Assembly (NCBI RefSeq): GCF_001180205.1
Contig: NZ_CVSU01000092.1
Location: forward strand, 1-63,205
Length of the DNA stretch: 63,205 nt
Direction: 5' to 3'
From: Candidatus Pelagibacter communis
Lineage (GTDB): Bacteria; Pseudomonadota; Alphaproteobacteria; Pelagibacterales; Pelagibacteraceae
Position 1 is the first letter of the stretch. Each line of letters starts with the position of its first letter. Shown here piece by piece: positions 44,669 to 54,319 of this stretch. The notes under the pieces were generated by a model. That model was given only the letters and a program-made list of their open reading frames with translations. It did no database searches and was not told the DNA's origin. A program made the position numbers and the translations under genes.

Positions 44669-46111
44669 ATGGATAACAGACAAAAAGAAATAAATAATTT
44701 AAAAGACTACAAATATGGTTTTTCTACGAATATAGAAAATATTCAAGCTCCAAAAGGTTTGAATGAAGATGTTATTAAATTTATTTCAAATATAAAAAAA
44801 GAACCTGAATGGATGCTTGAGTTTAGACTAAAAGCTTTTGAAAGATTTAAGGTATTAAAAGAACCAGATTGGCAGAAACCTAAATTTCCAAAAATAGATT
44901 ATCAAGATTTATATTACTACTCTGCTCCTAAAAGTATGAAAGATAAACCAAAAAGCCTAGATGAACTGGATCCTAAACTTTTAGAAACTTATAAAAAACT
45001 TGGAATTCCTTTGCAAGAGCAAGCAAGATTAAATGGAATAGCAGTTGATGCTGTATTCGATTCAGTTTCTGTAGCTACTACTTTCAAAGATGAATTAACT
45101 AAACAAGGAATTATATTTTGCCCTATATCAGAGGCAATTCAAAATCACCCTGAGTTGGTTAAAAAATATTTAGGTTCTGTAATCCCAACAAGTGATCATT
45201 TTTTTGCTACATTAAATTCAGCAGTTTTTACAGATGGATCTTTTGTATACATTCCAGAGGGTGTTAGATGTCCAATGGAACTATCAACTTATTTTAGAAT
45301 TAATGCATCAAACACAGGTCAATTTGAAAGAACTTTAATTATTGCAGATAAAAGAAGTTATGTAAGTTACCTAGAAGGATGTACGGCTCCAATGAGAGAT
45401 GAAAATCAATTACATGCTGCTAATGTGGAATTAATTGCACTTGATGACGCGGAAATAAAATATTCAACAGTTCAAAATTGGTATCCAGGTGATAAAGATG
45501 GTAAAGGCGGAATTTATAATTTTGTAACAAAAAGAGGTTTGTGCAAAGGAAAAAATTCAAAAATTTCGTGGACACAGGTTGAAACAGGTTCCGCAATTAC
45601 CTGGAAATATCCTAGTTGTATTCTTAAAGGAGATAATTCTATTGGCGAGTTCTATTCAATAGCAATTACTAACAACCATCAGAAAGCTGATACAGGTACT
45701 AAAATGATACATCTAGGTAAAAATACTAAAAGTAAAATAATTTCGAAAGGAATATCGGCTGGAAGTTCAGATATGACTTATAGAGGTTTAGTTGATATTT
45801 CTTCAAAAGCCAAAAATTCAACTAATTATACTCAGTGTGACTCTTTATTAATGGGTAACAAATGTGGCGCCCACACTGTTCCTTATATTAAAAATAAAAA
45901 TTCTGAGTCTAATATTGCTCATGAGGCAACCACATCCAAGATTAGTGAAGAGCAATTACATTATTGTCAGCAAAGAGGATTAAATCCAGAGGAAGCTGTT
46001 GGCTTGATTGTTAACGGTTTTTGTAAGGAAGTATTGCAACAATTGCCTATGGAATTTGCTGTAGAAGCACAAAAACTTGTAGGTATCAGTCTAGAAGGAA
46101 GTGTAGGCTAA
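44669..46111 (+). CDS. sufB: Fe-S cluster scaffold subunit SufB
   Basis: Core of the SufBC2D scaffold on which clusters are built. The 480-residue protein has the [20 protein letters not shown] segment in the middle, YLEGCTAP near 232, and the conserved Cys region [17 protein letters not shown] near residue 390, followed by [21 protein letters not shown]. One base after iscR; ends in TAATG overlap with sufC. Confidence 0.96.
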   Translation: MDNRQKEINNLKDYKYGFSTNIENIQAPKGLNEDVIKFISNIKKEPEWMLEFRLKAFERFKVLKEPDWQKPKFPKIDYQDLYYYSAPKSMKDKPKSLDELDPKLLETYKKLGIPLQEQARLNGIAVDAVFDSVSVATTFKDELTKQGIIFCPISEAIQNHPELVKKYLGSVIPTSDHFFATLNSAVFTDGSFVYIPEGVRCPMELSTYFRINASNTGQFERTLIIADKRSYVSYLEGCTAPMRDENQLHAANVELIALDDAEIKYSTVQNWYPGDKDGKGGIYNFVTKRGLCKGKNSKISWTQVETGSAITWKYPSCILKGDNSIGEFYSIAITNNHQKADTGTKMIHLGKNTKSKIISKGISAGSSDMTYRGLVDISSKAKNSTNYTQCDSLLMGNKCGAHTVPYIKNKNSESNIAHEATTSKISEEQLHYCQQRGLNPEEAVGLIVNGFCKEVLQQLPMEFAVEAQKLVGISLEGSVG

Positions 46112-46845
46112 TGCTTAAAATAAATAATTTAAATGCAACGATTGATAAAAAGTCTATTTTAAATGGGCTATCGCTAGATATAAATCCTGGTGAGGTTCAT
46201 GCAATTATGGGTCCTAATGGATCTGGAAAAAGTACATTATCAAATATTCTATCTGGAAAAAAAGGTTATGAAATTTCTGGTGAAGTTCTTTTTGAAGAAA
46301 AAGATTTATTTGAACTTGAAACAGAGGAAAGAGCACACAAGGGTATATTTTTAGCTTTCCAATATCCTTTAGAAATTCCTGGCGTAAATACAAATATATT
46401 TTTAAAAACTTCTTTGAATGCTGTAAGAAAAGCGAGAGGAGAGAAAGAGTTGGATGCTATTGAATTTCTAAAATTAGTTAAAGAAAAATCTAAAGAATTA
46501 AAATTTGATGAAGAAAAACTAAATAGACAACTAAATGTTGGTTTTTCTGGAGGAGAAAAAAAGAAAAACGAAATTTTACAAATGTCGTTGTTAGCTCCAA
46601 AACTATCGATCTTAGATGAGACTGATTCTGGTTTAGATATTGATGCTTTGAAGATTGTTGCAGATGGAGTTAACACGTTGAGAGATAAAAACAATTCATT
46701 TTTAATTATCACACACTACCAAAGATTACTTGATTACATAAAACCTGACTTTGTTCACGTTTTAATGAATGGAAAAATTGTGAAATCTGGTGGTCCAGAT
46801 TTAGCATTGGAATTAGAAAAAAAAGGATATGAAAATTTTAATTAA
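46111..46845 (+). CDS. sufC: SufC ATPase
   Basis: ABC-type ATPase that drives conformational change of the SufBCD complex; not a transporter. The 244-residue protein has Walker A GPNGSGKSTLS near residue 34, signature GFSGGEKKKNEILQM near 147 and Walker B LSILDETDSGLDIDAL near 168; the ETDSGLD form is specific to SufC. Overlaps sufB by one base and abuts sufD. Confidence 0.96.
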   Translation: MLKINNLNATIDKKSILNGLSLDINPGEVHAIMGPNGSGKSTLSNILSGKKGYEISGEVLFEEKDLFELETEERAHKGIFLAFQYPLEIPGVNTNIFLKTSLNAVRKARGEKELDAIEFLKLVKEKSKELKFDEEKLNRQLNVGFSGGEKKKNEILQMSLLAPKLSILDETDSGLDIDALKIVADGVNTLRDKNNSFLIITHYQRLLDYIKPDFVHVLMNGKIVKSGGPDLALELEKKGYENFN

Positions 46846-48093
46846 ATGAAAGAACAATTACAAAAAGATTTTGATAATAGTATAAAAAATTTAAGTTTAT
46901 CCCAAAAAGATATTGAAATAAAAAAATTTTGTTTAGAAAATTTCATAGACAAAGGTTTTCCAAATAGAAAAGAGGAAGATTGGAAATTTTCAGATTTGAA
47001 TCAAATAATAAAAAATAATATTGGAGAACTTAGTTTCTATAATGACCAAACATCTACTAATAAAGTTGATACATCTGTATTTGTAGATGGATTAGAGCAC
47101 AACAAAATAGTTTTTATAAATGGTAGAATTGAAAAAATTGATTTTGAATATGAAAAAAAAGATCAAATAGAAATAATTGATCAATCAGAAACTATTAATG
47201 AATTTAAAAATAGTAATTCATTATCTGACTTGAACAATGCTTTTACTAATAAATGTTTTAAAATATTGGTTAAAAAAGGTTATCAGTTAGTAAAACCTCT
47301 AATTATCTATCATACAACAAATACAAAAATTTGGTCTAAAAACATTAATTTACGACTTAATTTTGAACTAGATAAAGATAGCTCATTAAGATTAGTTGAT
47401 TTGTTTAATGATACTTCTGAAAAGAATTTTTTAAATATATTTTATAACTTTGAATTAAAGGAAAATGCAATTTTAAAAAATTATAAAGTAGATAAATTTG
47501 AAAATAAAAATATCAAGTACTCTTTTAACAATATTGATCAAGATAAGAACAGTGTTTCTGAAACATTTATTTTATCCTCTGGATCAAATTTTTCTAAAAA
47601 TGAGATAAATTGTAATTTAAATGGAGTTTACGCATCGGCTTTTGTAAATGGTATTTTTTCATTGAATAATCACAAGCATCACGAAATCAGATCAATAATA
47701 AATCATTTAACTGAAAATACAAAAAGTTATCAACTAATTAAAAGTGTTTTAGATGAAAGTTCTAAAGCAGTGTATCAAGGAAAAATATTTGTAAATTCGG
47801 ATGCCCAGAAAACAGATGGATATCAATTGAGTAAAGCAATATTGTTAAATAAAGAAGCGGAGTTTAACGCCAAGCCAGAACTAGAAATTTATGCTGATGA
47901 CGTTAAATGTTCGCATGGTTCAGCTTCAGGCAGTTTAAATGAAGATTCTATATTTTATTTAATGTCTAGAGGCTTGAGTTATCAGCAATCAAGAGAGCTA
48001 TTAATCAATGGTTTTCTTCTTGATGTTGTTGAAAAAATTACTGACTCAGAAATAAAAAACTTAATAAAAAATATGATTGGAATTAAAGAATGA
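46846..48093 (+). CDS. sufD: Fe-S scaffold subunit SufD
   Basis: Partner of SufB in the scaffold complex. The 415-residue protein has the PNRKEEDWKFSDL segment near residue 36, a central beta-helix with low conservation, and the C-terminal KPELEIYADDVKCSHGSASGSLNEDSIFYLMSRGL pattern (in pieces: YADDVKCSHG near 350 and YLMSRGL near 370) with conserved Cys and His. Overlaps sufS by ATGA. Confidence 0.94.
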   Translation: MKEQLQKDFDNSIKNLSLSQKDIEIKKFCLENFIDKGFPNRKEEDWKFSDLNQIIKNNIGELSFYNDQTSTNKVDTSVFVDGLEHNKIVFINGRIEKIDFEYEKKDQIEIIDQSETINEFKNSNSLSDLNNAFTNKCFKILVKKGYQLVKPLIIYHTTNTKIWSKNINLRLNFELDKDSSLRLVDLFNDTSEKNFLNIFYNFELKENAILKNYKVDKFENKNIKYSFNNIDQDKNSVSETFILSSGSNFSKNEINCNLNGVYASAFVNGIFSLNNHKHHEIRSIINHLTENTKSYQLIKSVLDESSKAVYQGKIFVNSDAQKTDGYQLSKAILLNKEAEFNAKPELEIYADDVKCSHGSASGSLNEDSIFYLMSRGLSYQQSRELLINGFLLDVVEKITDSEIKNLIKNMIGIKE

Positions 48094-49307
48094 ATATTGA
48101 TCAGATAAAAAAAGAATTTCCAATTTTTGATGAAAAAATTCAAAATAATGATCTAGTTTATTTAGATAGTGCGAATTCATCTCAAAAACCTAAGATAGTT
48201 GTGGATAGAATTAATGAATTTTATACCAAACAATTTTCAAATGTTGGTAGAAGTGTTCATTATCTTGCAGTTGCTGCTACTAATTTGTATGAAAATACAA
48301 GAACATCTGTTCAAAAATATATTAACGCTAAAGATAAAAATGAAATTGTCTTTACAAAAGGTGCTACTGAAGCATTAAATTTAGTTGCTAATACATTGGG
48401 TCAAAGCTACTTACAGGAAGGTGATGAAGTATTAATTACAGAACTAGAACATCATTCAAATTACGTACCATGGCATTTCTTAAGAAAGTCAAAAAATATA
48501 AAAATTAATTTTGCTGAAATAAATGAAGAAGGTGAAATTACTCTTGAAGAAATAGAAAAGAAAATAACTGCAAAAACAAAGTTAATTTCAATCACCCATT
48601 TATCAAATGTGACAGGTGCAATTTTACCTGTAAAAGAGATTACACAACTTGCACATTCAAAAGGAATAATTGTTGTAGTCGATGGATGCCAAGGAGCACC
48701 ACATTTAAAACTAGATATGCAAGATTTAGATTGTGATTTCTATGCAATTTCATGTCACAAAATGTATGGACCTACAGGCTTGGGAGTTCTATATGGCAAA
48801 AAAAAATGGTTAGAAGAATTACCTCCATACCAAGGTGGTGGAGGAATGATAAATGAAGTTAAAAAAGATAGGATTTCCTATGGTGAACTACCTAATAAAT
48901 ACGAGGCTGGTACTATGGCTACAGCACAAGTAATTGCTTTTGACCAATCAATAAAATTTTTAGAAAGCATTGGCATCGAAAATGTCATGAAACATGAAGC
49001 TGATTTAGTTGAATATGGGCAAGAACTATTACAAAAAAATAATTCAGTTAAACTTATCGGAAATCCAAAAAATAAAGGAGGGGTTTTATCATTCACTATA
49101 GAAGGAGTTCACCCTCATGATATAGCAACTATCTTGGATGAAGACGGGGTTGCAATAAGAGCCGGACATCATTGCTGTCAAATTCTACATGACAAATTAA
49201 ATATTCCAGCAAGTGCAAGAGCATCAGTTGGTATATATAATACAAAAGAGGATTTAGATCAGTTGAATGAGTCAATTAACAACTGTAAAAAAATATTTAA
49301 TTTATAA
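48090..49307 (+). CDS. sufS: cysteine desulfurase SufS
   Basis: Pyridoxal-phosphate enzyme that removes sulfur from cysteine for cluster assembly. The 405-residue class V aminotransferase fold shows YLDSANSSQKP near residue 25, TELEHHSNYVPW near 122, the PLP Lys in SCHKMYGPTG near 225, and the persulfide Cys362 in RAGHHCCQ. The neighbour sufU is the probable sulfur acceptor, since no sufE is present in the operon. Confidence 0.95.
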   Translation: MNIDQIKKEFPIFDEKIQNNDLVYLDSANSSQKPKIVVDRINEFYTKQFSNVGRSVHYLAVAATNLYENTRTSVQKYINAKDKNEIVFTKGATEALNLVANTLGQSYLQEGDEVLITELEHHSNYVPWHFLRKSKNIKINFAEINEEGEITLEEIEKKITAKTKLISITHLSNVTGAILPVKEITQLAHSKGIIVVVDGCQGAPHLKLDMQDLDCDFYAISCHKMYGPTGLGVLYGKKKWLEELPPYQGGGGMINEVKKDRISYGELPNKYEAGTMATAQVIAFDQSIKFLESIGIENVMKHEADLVEYGQELLQKNNSVKLIGNPKNKGGVLSFTIEGVHPHDIATILDEDGVAIRAGHHCCQILHDKLNIPASARASVGIYNTKEDLDQLNESINNCKKIFNL

Positions 49308-49771
49308 TGAATTTAAAAGAACTTTATCAAGAAATTATATTAGAACACGGTAAGAATCCTAGAAATCTTAGAAAGACAGAAGGTTTTAATAAAGACGCTA
49401 AAGGTAATAATCCACTTTGTGGTGATAATGTTCATATTTATTTAAAACTAAATGGACAAAAAATTGTAGAAGATGCATCCTTCGAAGGGAGTGGTTGTGC
49501 GATTTCAATGGCTTCAGCTTCTATAATGACAGATTTAATTAAAGGAAAAAATGAGCATGAGGCTAAAGAGATAGTTGAGGATTTTTTAGGAATGATTAAG
49601 GAAAATCCTGAATTAAAATCTAAGTATTTGAGTGAAGATGAAAAAACTAAACTAATGTGTTTATCTGGTGTCAAGCAATATCCAATGAGAGTTAAGTGTG
49701 CAACTTTATCTTGGCATACAATGGTTTCAGCTTTTGATGAAAAAACAGAGGAAGTAAAAACGGAAAATTAA
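49307..49771 (+). CDS. sufU: SufU-type sulfur acceptor / IscU-like protein
   Basis: A 154-residue member of the NifU N-terminal family. Conserved cysteines occur in NPLCGDN near residue 43, GSGCAIS near 64 and RVKCATLSW near 130, and the roughly 20-residue insert before the last Cys (with ELKSKYLSEDEKTKLMCLSGV) distinguishes SufU from IscU. SufU takes persulfide from SufS by zinc-ligand exchange in Gram-positives. Start overlaps the sufS stop (TAATG). Confidence 0.9.
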   Translation: MNLKELYQEIILEHGKNPRNLRKTEGFNKDAKGNNPLCGDNVHIYLKLNGQKIVEDASFEGSGCAISMASASIMTDLIKGKNEHEAKEIVEDFLGMIKENPELKSKYLSEDEKTKLMCLSGVKQYPMRVKCATLSWHTMVSAFDEKTEEVKTEN

Positions 49772-49774
49772 ATT

Positions 49775-50074
49775 ATGTCAAAAAAAGAACAGATCATTGA
49801 AGAAATAAGAAAAATTTATGACCCTGAGTTACCTGTGAATATCTATGAATTGGGTTTGATTTATGATATTAAGGTTGAGGACGATAAGTTTGCTAAAATT
49901 AAAATGACTTTGACTACACCAAATTGCCCTGTAGCTGAAAGTTTACCTAAAGAAGTAAAAGATGGTGCAATGCAAGTCGAAGGTATAGAGGACGTTGATC
50001 TTGAGTTAGTTTGGGATCCACCGTGGAATAAAGATATGATGTCAGAAGCAGCAAAATTGGAATTGAATTTATAA
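49775..50074 (+). CDS. sufT: SufT-like DUF59/MIP18 protein
   Basis: A 99-residue protein of the MIP18 (DUF59) family that assists maturation of some Fe-S proteins. It has IYDPELPVNIYELGLIYDI near residue 14, the TLTTPNCPVAESLP segment near 47 with the conserved Cys, and DLELVWDPPWN near 76. It lies three bases after sufU and overlaps sufA by one base. Confidence 0.92.
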   Translation: MSKKEQIIEEIRKIYDPELPVNIYELGLIYDIKVEDDKFAKIKMTLTTPNCPVAESLPKEVKDGAMQVEGIEDVDLELVWDPPWNKDMMSEAAKLELNL

Positions 50075-50409
50075 TGAACCCTATAATTAAATTAAGTGAT
50101 AAGGCAGCATTACGAATAAAAGAGATAATGTCTAATGCTGAAAAAGATTCTATCGGAGTTAGAGTATCAGTGAAATCTGGTGGTTGCGCAGGTATGTCGT
50201 ACGTGATGGAGTACACAAAAGAGTTAAATCCTAATGATGAAATTATAGAAGATAAGGGCGTGAAAGTATTCGTAGACTCAGCCGCTATAATGTACCTGCT
50301 TGGAACTGAAATGGATTATAAAAAGGAGGAATTGTCCTCTTCATTTGTATTCAATAATCCTAATGAAACCGAGCGTTGTGGCTGCGGAGAGTCTTTCAAA
50401 ATATCATAG
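50074..50409 (+). CDS. sufA: A-type Fe-S carrier SufA/IscA
   Basis: A 111-residue HesB/IscA-family carrier that passes clusters to target proteins. The three conserved cysteines are in VKSGGCAGMSY near residue 34 and the terminal ERCGCGESF pair. It is the last clear suf gene; a 51-base space with short repeats separates it from a small unknown gene. Confidence 0.94.
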   Translation: MNPIIKLSDKAALRIKEIMSNAEKDSIGVRVSVKSGGCAGMSYVMEYTKELNPNDEIIEDKGVKVFVDSAAIMYLLGTEMDYKKEELSSSFVFNNPNETERCGCGESFKIS

Positions 50410-50429
50410 GTTGCATTTTCCCATTATTC

Positions 50430-50459
50430 GCATATCTGTATTGCATTATATGCATATCT
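50430..50459. repeat. pair of 8-base direct repeats, 22 bases apart
   Basis: GCATATCT occurs at 50430-50437 and 50452-50459, two DNA turns apart, and TTGCAT occurs at 50411-50416 and 50441-50446. They fill the space between sufA and the next small gene and could be a regulator site, though AT-rich short repeats can arise by chance. Confidence 0.35.
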
Positions 50460-50460
50460 A

Positions 50461-50646
50461 ATGTATAGATACTTTATGAACAAATTTGAGTTTAAAAATC
50501 TTGTTAAAAACTTAAAAGACTCTTTAAAGGAAAAAACATTCTTTAAAGAACTACGTAAAGAAGTTGAAACCGGTGCGAACGGCACACAGGATTACGTAGT
50601 TAAAAAAGGTGTTAACAAAGATACAATTGCAACTACTAGACAGTAA
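50461..50646 (+). CDS. small conserved-looking protein of unknown function
   Basis: A 61-residue (or 56-residue, from the ATG at 50476) basic protein with no signal peptide or membrane helix, starting NKFEFKNLVKNLKDSLKEK and ending in a Gly/Thr-rich tail. I do not recognise a family. GC content is higher in its second half (GAAACCGGTGCGAACGGCAC), which resembles coding selection rather than spacer. It sits between the suf operon and convergent glnA; it may be cotranscribed with suf or have its own signal in the repeat-containing spacer. Confidence 0.55.
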   Translation: MYRYFMNKFEFKNLVKNLKDSLKEKTFFKELRKEVETGANGTQDYVVKKGVNKDTIATTRQ

Positions 50647-50665
50647 TAAAGTTTATTAGCTACTG
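50641..50665. terminator. possible bidirectional stem between convergent genes
   Basis: CAGTA (50641-50645) pairs with TACTG (50661-50665) and an inner ATAAA/TTTAT pairing continues after a small bulge; the stem spans both stop codons. No T-run of the usual length follows on either side, so this is only a weak terminator candidate. Confidence 0.22.
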
Positions 50666-52062
50666 TAATACATCTCAAACTCTACAGGATGAGGTGCATG
50701 TTCAAATTTGTGTATCTCTTCAAACTTAAGAGCAATGTAAGCATCAATCTGATCGTCAGTAAAGACACCGCCTTGAGTTAAAAACTCTCTATCTTTATCT
50801 AAACTTTCCATTGCTTCTCTTAAAGAACCACAAACTGTTGGGATAGCTTTAACTTCTTCAGGTGGTAATTCATATAAATCTTTATCAAAAGACTCACCAG
50901 GATGAATTTTATTTTTAATTCCATCAATTCCAGCCATCAACATGGCTGCGAAAGTTAAATATGGGTTTCCTGCAGCATCTGGGAATCTAATCTCACATCT
51001 TGCACCTTTTTTGCTTAATGTGATCGGTATTCTACAAGAAGCAGATCTATTTCTTGCTGAATATGCAAGGAGAACTGGAGCTTCGAAACCTGGAATTAAT
51101 CTTTTGTAACTGTTTGTTGTAGAGTTAGCAAAAGCGTTAATTGCTTTAGCGTGTTTTAGAATTCCACCAATATAATGTAATGCGGTTTCACTTAATCCAG
51201 AATACGCATCGCCTGAAAACACCGGAGTATCACCCTTCCAAATAGATTGGTGAATGTGCATACCTGAACCATTGTCACCAGCAACTGGCTTTGGCATAAA
51301 AGTTGCAGTTTTTCCAAATGAATGTGTAACCATTTGAACAACATATTTATATAATTGCACGTTATCAGCTTGGTTTACTAAAGTATTAAAATACATGCCA
51401 AGTTCGTGCTGACTAGGAGCAACTTCATGGTGATGTTTTTCAACTTTAATACCAACTTCTTTTAAATTTTTAAGATATTCACCACGCATGTCTTGTTCAC
51501 TATCAACTGGTGGCACTGGGAAATATCCTCCTTTAATTTGAGGTCTATGACCCATATTTCCATTTTCATACTCTTTACCTGAATTGTAAGGACCTTCTTT
51601 ACTGTCTAATTTAAATCCACACTCATTCATATCATTTTTGATTTTTACATCATCAAATACAAAAAATTCTGGCTCAGGTCCAAAAAAGGCTTTATCACCA
51701 ATACCTGAGGCTTTTAAATATTCCTCAGCTTTTTTAGCAACACCTCTCGGGTCTCTTTCATAGGGATCTTTTTTAATTGCATCTAGAATATCACAAAACA
51801 ATACTACAGTATTATGAGACGTAAAAGGATCCATGAACATTCTTGCAGTATCAGGTTTTAAAATCATATCAGACTCGTTAATTGCTTTCCAACCAGCTAT
51901 AGACGAACCGTCAAAAAAGACTCCTTCATTTAACATACCTTCATCAACTACTGAGGCATCCATTGTTAAATGTTGCAATTTTCCTCTCGGATCAGTAAAT
52001 CTTAGATCTACAAACTCTGCATCTTTTTCTTTGATAAATTTTAAAACGTTTGCTGCACTCAT
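50656..52062 (-). CDS. glnA: glutamine synthetase type I
   Basis: Forms glutamine from glutamate, ammonia and ATP. The 468-residue protein has [13 protein letters not shown] near residue 49, the ATP-binding [16 protein letters not shown] near 260 and the adenylylation site Tyr in DLYELPPEE near residue 396, so activity control by GlnE-type adenylylation is possible. glnB, which normally precedes it in alphaproteobacteria, is not present; the upstream space leads to a divergent YbaK gene. Confidence 0.96.
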   Translation of the reverse strand: MSAANVLKFIKEKDAEFVDLRFTDPRGKLQHLTMDASVVDEGMLNEGVFFDGSSIAGWKAINESDMILKPDTARMFMDPFTSHNTVVLFCDILDAIKKDPYERDPRGVAKKAEEYLKASGIGDKAFFGPEPEFFVFDDVKIKNDMNECGFKLDSKEGPYNSGKEYENGNMGHRPQIKGGYFPVPPVDSEQDMRGEYLKNLKEVGIKVEKHHHEVAPSQHELGMYFNTLVNQADNVQLYKYVVQMVTHSFGKTATFMPKPVAGDNGSGMHIHQSIWKGDTPVFSGDAYSGLSETALHYIGGILKHAKAINAFANSTTNSYKRLIPGFEAPVLLAYSARNRSASCRIPITLSKKGARCEIRFPDAAGNPYLTFAAMLMAGIDGIKNKIHPGESFDKDLYELPPEEVKAIPTVCGSLREAMESLDKDREFLTQGGVFTDDQIDAYIALKFEEIHKFEHAPHPVEFEMYYSS

Positions 52063-52199
52063 TTTATCTCCTATGTAATTTTGTTTGGCCTAATTAGCAA
52101 AAAAATACTTAAAAATATTGCTTATTTAATAAATAACACCTATGCAATTTTCACATAAGTAGTGTAATTAGTCACTAAAATTATAAATTTATTAAACTT
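52063..52199. other. glnA / YbaK divergent intergenic region
   Basis: At 137 bases, one of the two longest spacers here. It must hold the promoters of both genes. I looked for a sigma54 site, an NtrC palindrome and a glutamine riboswitch core and saw none; a short TAGTG-N8-CACTA repeat (within 52159-52180) is the only symmetric feature. Confidence 0.4.
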
Positions 52200-52682
52200 G
52201 TGAATTCAATATTAAACAAAGAGCCAGTTTTAAGAGCAGAAAAATCGCTAAAACAATTCAACCCAGATCTTAAAGTGGTTGTTTTGGAGCAAACTGCTAG
52301 AACAGCTAACGATGCAGCTACAGCTTTAGGTTGCAAAGTAGGGGCCATTGTCAAAAGTTTACTTTTTAAAGCAGGAGATAGTTTTGTTTTATGTCTAGTT
52401 TCTGGAGACAAAAGGTGTTCATTAAATAAATTAAAAAAAATTTTAGATGAAAAAGATGTTTCAATGGCGAACCCAGTAGAAGTTAAAAAAATTACTGGAT
52501 ATACAATAGGTGGAGTATCTCCAACTGGACATTTAACGAAAATAAAAATTTTTATTGATGAAACTTTAAATAGGTTTTCTTCTATTTTTGCGGCCGCAGG
52601 TCATCCTAATGCAGTTTTCGAAATAAATTTTGAAGATTTAATTGCATTAACTTCTGGTGAGATAAAAGAGATAACAGAATGA
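52200..52682 (+). CDS. YbaK/ProX-type aminoacyl-tRNA deacylase
   Basis: A 160-residue protein of the YbaK/EbsC/ProRS-INS fold, likely hydrolysing mischarged aminoacyl-tRNA. It has ARTANDAATALGCKVGAIVKSLLF near residues 32-55 with the conserved Lys, LVSGDKRCSLNKL near 66 and TGYTIGGVSPTGH near 98. Start is GTG 52200; no better codon exists. Bases 52508-52569 of this gene recur inverted at the right end of the window, which I attribute to a chimera, and this copy is the intact one. The EamA gene overlaps its stop by 4 bases. Confidence 0.87.
   Translation: MNSILNKEPVLRAEKSLKQFNPDLKVVVLEQTARTANDAATALGCKVGAIVKSLLFKAGDSFVLCLVSGDKRCSLNKLKKILDEKDVSMANPVEVKKITGYTIGGVSPTGHLTKIKIFIDETLNRFSSIFAAAGHPNAVFEINFEDLIALTSGEIKEITE
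52508..52569 (+). repeat. 62-bp segment repeated inverted at the window end
   Basis: This part of the YbaK gene is identical, in reverse complement, to bases 63144-63205. Here it is in frame within an intact gene, so this is the genuine copy. Confidence 0.95.
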
Positions 52683-53566
52683 GACAACCAAAATTAATTG
52701 ATTACTTTTTATTAACAATATTGTCTCTTATATGGGCTTCTGCGTTTTTTAATATTAAAATAGCAACTTATTCTTTTGGCCCAGTTACAATTGCTTTTCT
52801 GAGAGTATTTTTTGGAGCAATTCCAGTTTTACTTTTATGTTATTTTAAAAATATTAAAGTTGAAGCTTTTTCTAAAGATTGGCATTGGTTTGCAATGATC
52901 GGGTTTATTAATTTAGTAGCACCATTTTTCTTAATCGCTTATGGAGTTAAATCAGTTCAAAGTAATTTGGCAGCTATATTAATGTCAACTACTCCTTTAA
53001 GCTCCACAGTACTCGCTCATTTTTATACAACAAATGAAAAATTCAATTTTGTTAAAACTATTGGAATTTTGATTGGGTTTTCTGGAATAGTTTATTTATT
53101 TTCTGATAATCTTTTAATAGATGAAAATAATTTTATCTCAGCTTTATTGATATTACTTGGATCAACCTGTTATGTTGTAGGCGGAGTGCTAACATTAAAA
53201 ATAAGTAAGAAAAAAAATGAAAATGTAACTGGATCTATTTTAATTTGGGCAATAATTATTTTGTTACCATTAACATTTTTAATTGAACAACCATTTCAAA
53301 CTATGCCAAGAACAGACTCTTTAATATCAGCTATTTATTTAGGAATTGTTCCAACAGGTATTGCTTGGTTGTTACGTTTCAAAATTTTGACAACAAATGG
53401 ATTAATTTTTCAATCTCAAGTTTCTTATTTGATACCAATTTTTGGAATTATTTTAGGTTACATATTTTTAAAAGAATTAATTACTACAAAAGTTTTAATT
53501 GCTTTAATTGCTGTTTGCATCGGTATTTACTTTGTTAAAAAAGGTGGAAACCATAAAATTATATAA
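52679..53566 (+). CDS. EamA/DMT-family exporter
   Basis: A 295-residue ten-helix protein with two EamA repeats: LSLIWASAFFNIKIA near residue 15, AILMSTTPLSSTVLAHFYTTNEK near 100, and the second-repeat SQVSYLIPIFGIILGYIFLKE near 248. It is coupled to the YbaK gene by ATGA overlap and runs 8 bases into convergent TauE. Substrate unknown; metabolite export is the usual family role. Confidence 0.85.
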   Translation: MRQPKLIDYFLLTILSLIWASAFFNIKIATYSFGPVTIAFLRVFFGAIPVLLLCYFKNIKVEAFSKDWHWFAMIGFINLVAPFFLIAYGVKSVQSNLAAILMSTTPLSSTVLAHFYTTNEKFNFVKTIGILIGFSGIVYLFSDNLLIDENNFISALLILLGSTCYVVGGVLTLKISKKKNENVTGSILIWAIIILLPLTFLIEQPFQTMPRTDSLISAIYLGIVPTGIAWLLRFKILTTNGLIFQSQVSYLIPIFGIILGYIFLKELITTKVLIALIAVCIGIYFVKKGGNHKII

Positions 53567-54305
53567 ATATTCTAATTCCTATTCTCATAGCTACAAAAAT
53601 TACTAATAAAGATGTTAGTAAAGCTAGGGTTTTATTTGATAAAAATTTTATATTTAAAAAACTTCCAATTTGCCCACCAATTAATACTGTAATAAAAAGA
53701 GGCCAATATTTTAAAAATTCATACAAAACAATATCTTTAGTTAATTGTCCTGCTACACCAAAAATAGAGTTAATTAATATAAATAGAGATGCGGTACTGG
53801 TTATATGTTTTGGATAACCAGCTTTAAGAAGAAATAAAATTGGACTTAAAAATATTCCTCCACCTATTCCTACTAATCCAGATATAAACCCGATAATAGA
53901 ACCAATAAAAATAGAAACAAATCTTGAAACTTGTTTAATTCCAATCTCATCTTCATTGAAGGATTTACTCTCTAATAATAAAAAAATTCCCGCGATTAAT
54001 AAAATAAAGAACAGCAAAATCTCAAATAAATCTTTATCAATTGAAATAGAAGCTCCAAGAAAAGCAAATGGAACAGATCCAATTAAATAAGGTGTGAGTA
54101 AATTTATATTAATGTTTTTTGTTCTTAAAAAATTTATTGAATTACCAGTTACAACAATAATATTACAAATTAATGCTATAATTGGAAAAATATAGAAGGG
54201 AACATCCCAAATTAACATCAAAGCGAGGTAAGTAGATCCGCCCCCAAAACCAATACTGGAATATAATATTGCAGTTATAAAAAAAAATATTGTAAGTATA
54301 ATCAT
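53559..54305 (-). CDS. TauE/SafE family permease
   Basis: A 248-residue inner-membrane protein of the TauE/SafE (DUF81) family with duplicated four-helix halves: SSIGFGGGSTYLALMLIWDVP near residue 16 and GFISGLVGIGGGIFLSPILFL near 143 are the paired Gly-rich signatures. Family members move sulfite, sulfoacetate or related anions. Divergent from moaB by 14 bases. The neighbourhood includes a methionine sulfoxide reductase, but no direct link is shown. Confidence 0.87.
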   Translation of the reverse strand: MIILTIFFFITAILYSSIGFGGGSTYLALMLIWDVPFYIFPIIALICNIIVVTGNSINFLRTKNININLLTPYLIGSVPFAFLGASISIDKDLFEILLFFILLIAGIFLLLESKSFNEDEIGIKQVSRFVSIFIGSIIGFISGLVGIGGGIFLSPILFLLKAGYPKHITSTASLFILINSIFGVAGQLTKDIVLYEFLKYWPLFITVLIGGQIGSFLNIKFLSNKTLALLTSLLVIFVAMRIGIRIFI

Positions 54306-54319
54306 CTTAAATTTTAATT

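Noticed and set aside
46266-46712. 148-residue minus-strand frame inside sufC
   Set aside because: Ser/Phe-rich antisense shadow of the sufC Walker and signature regions.
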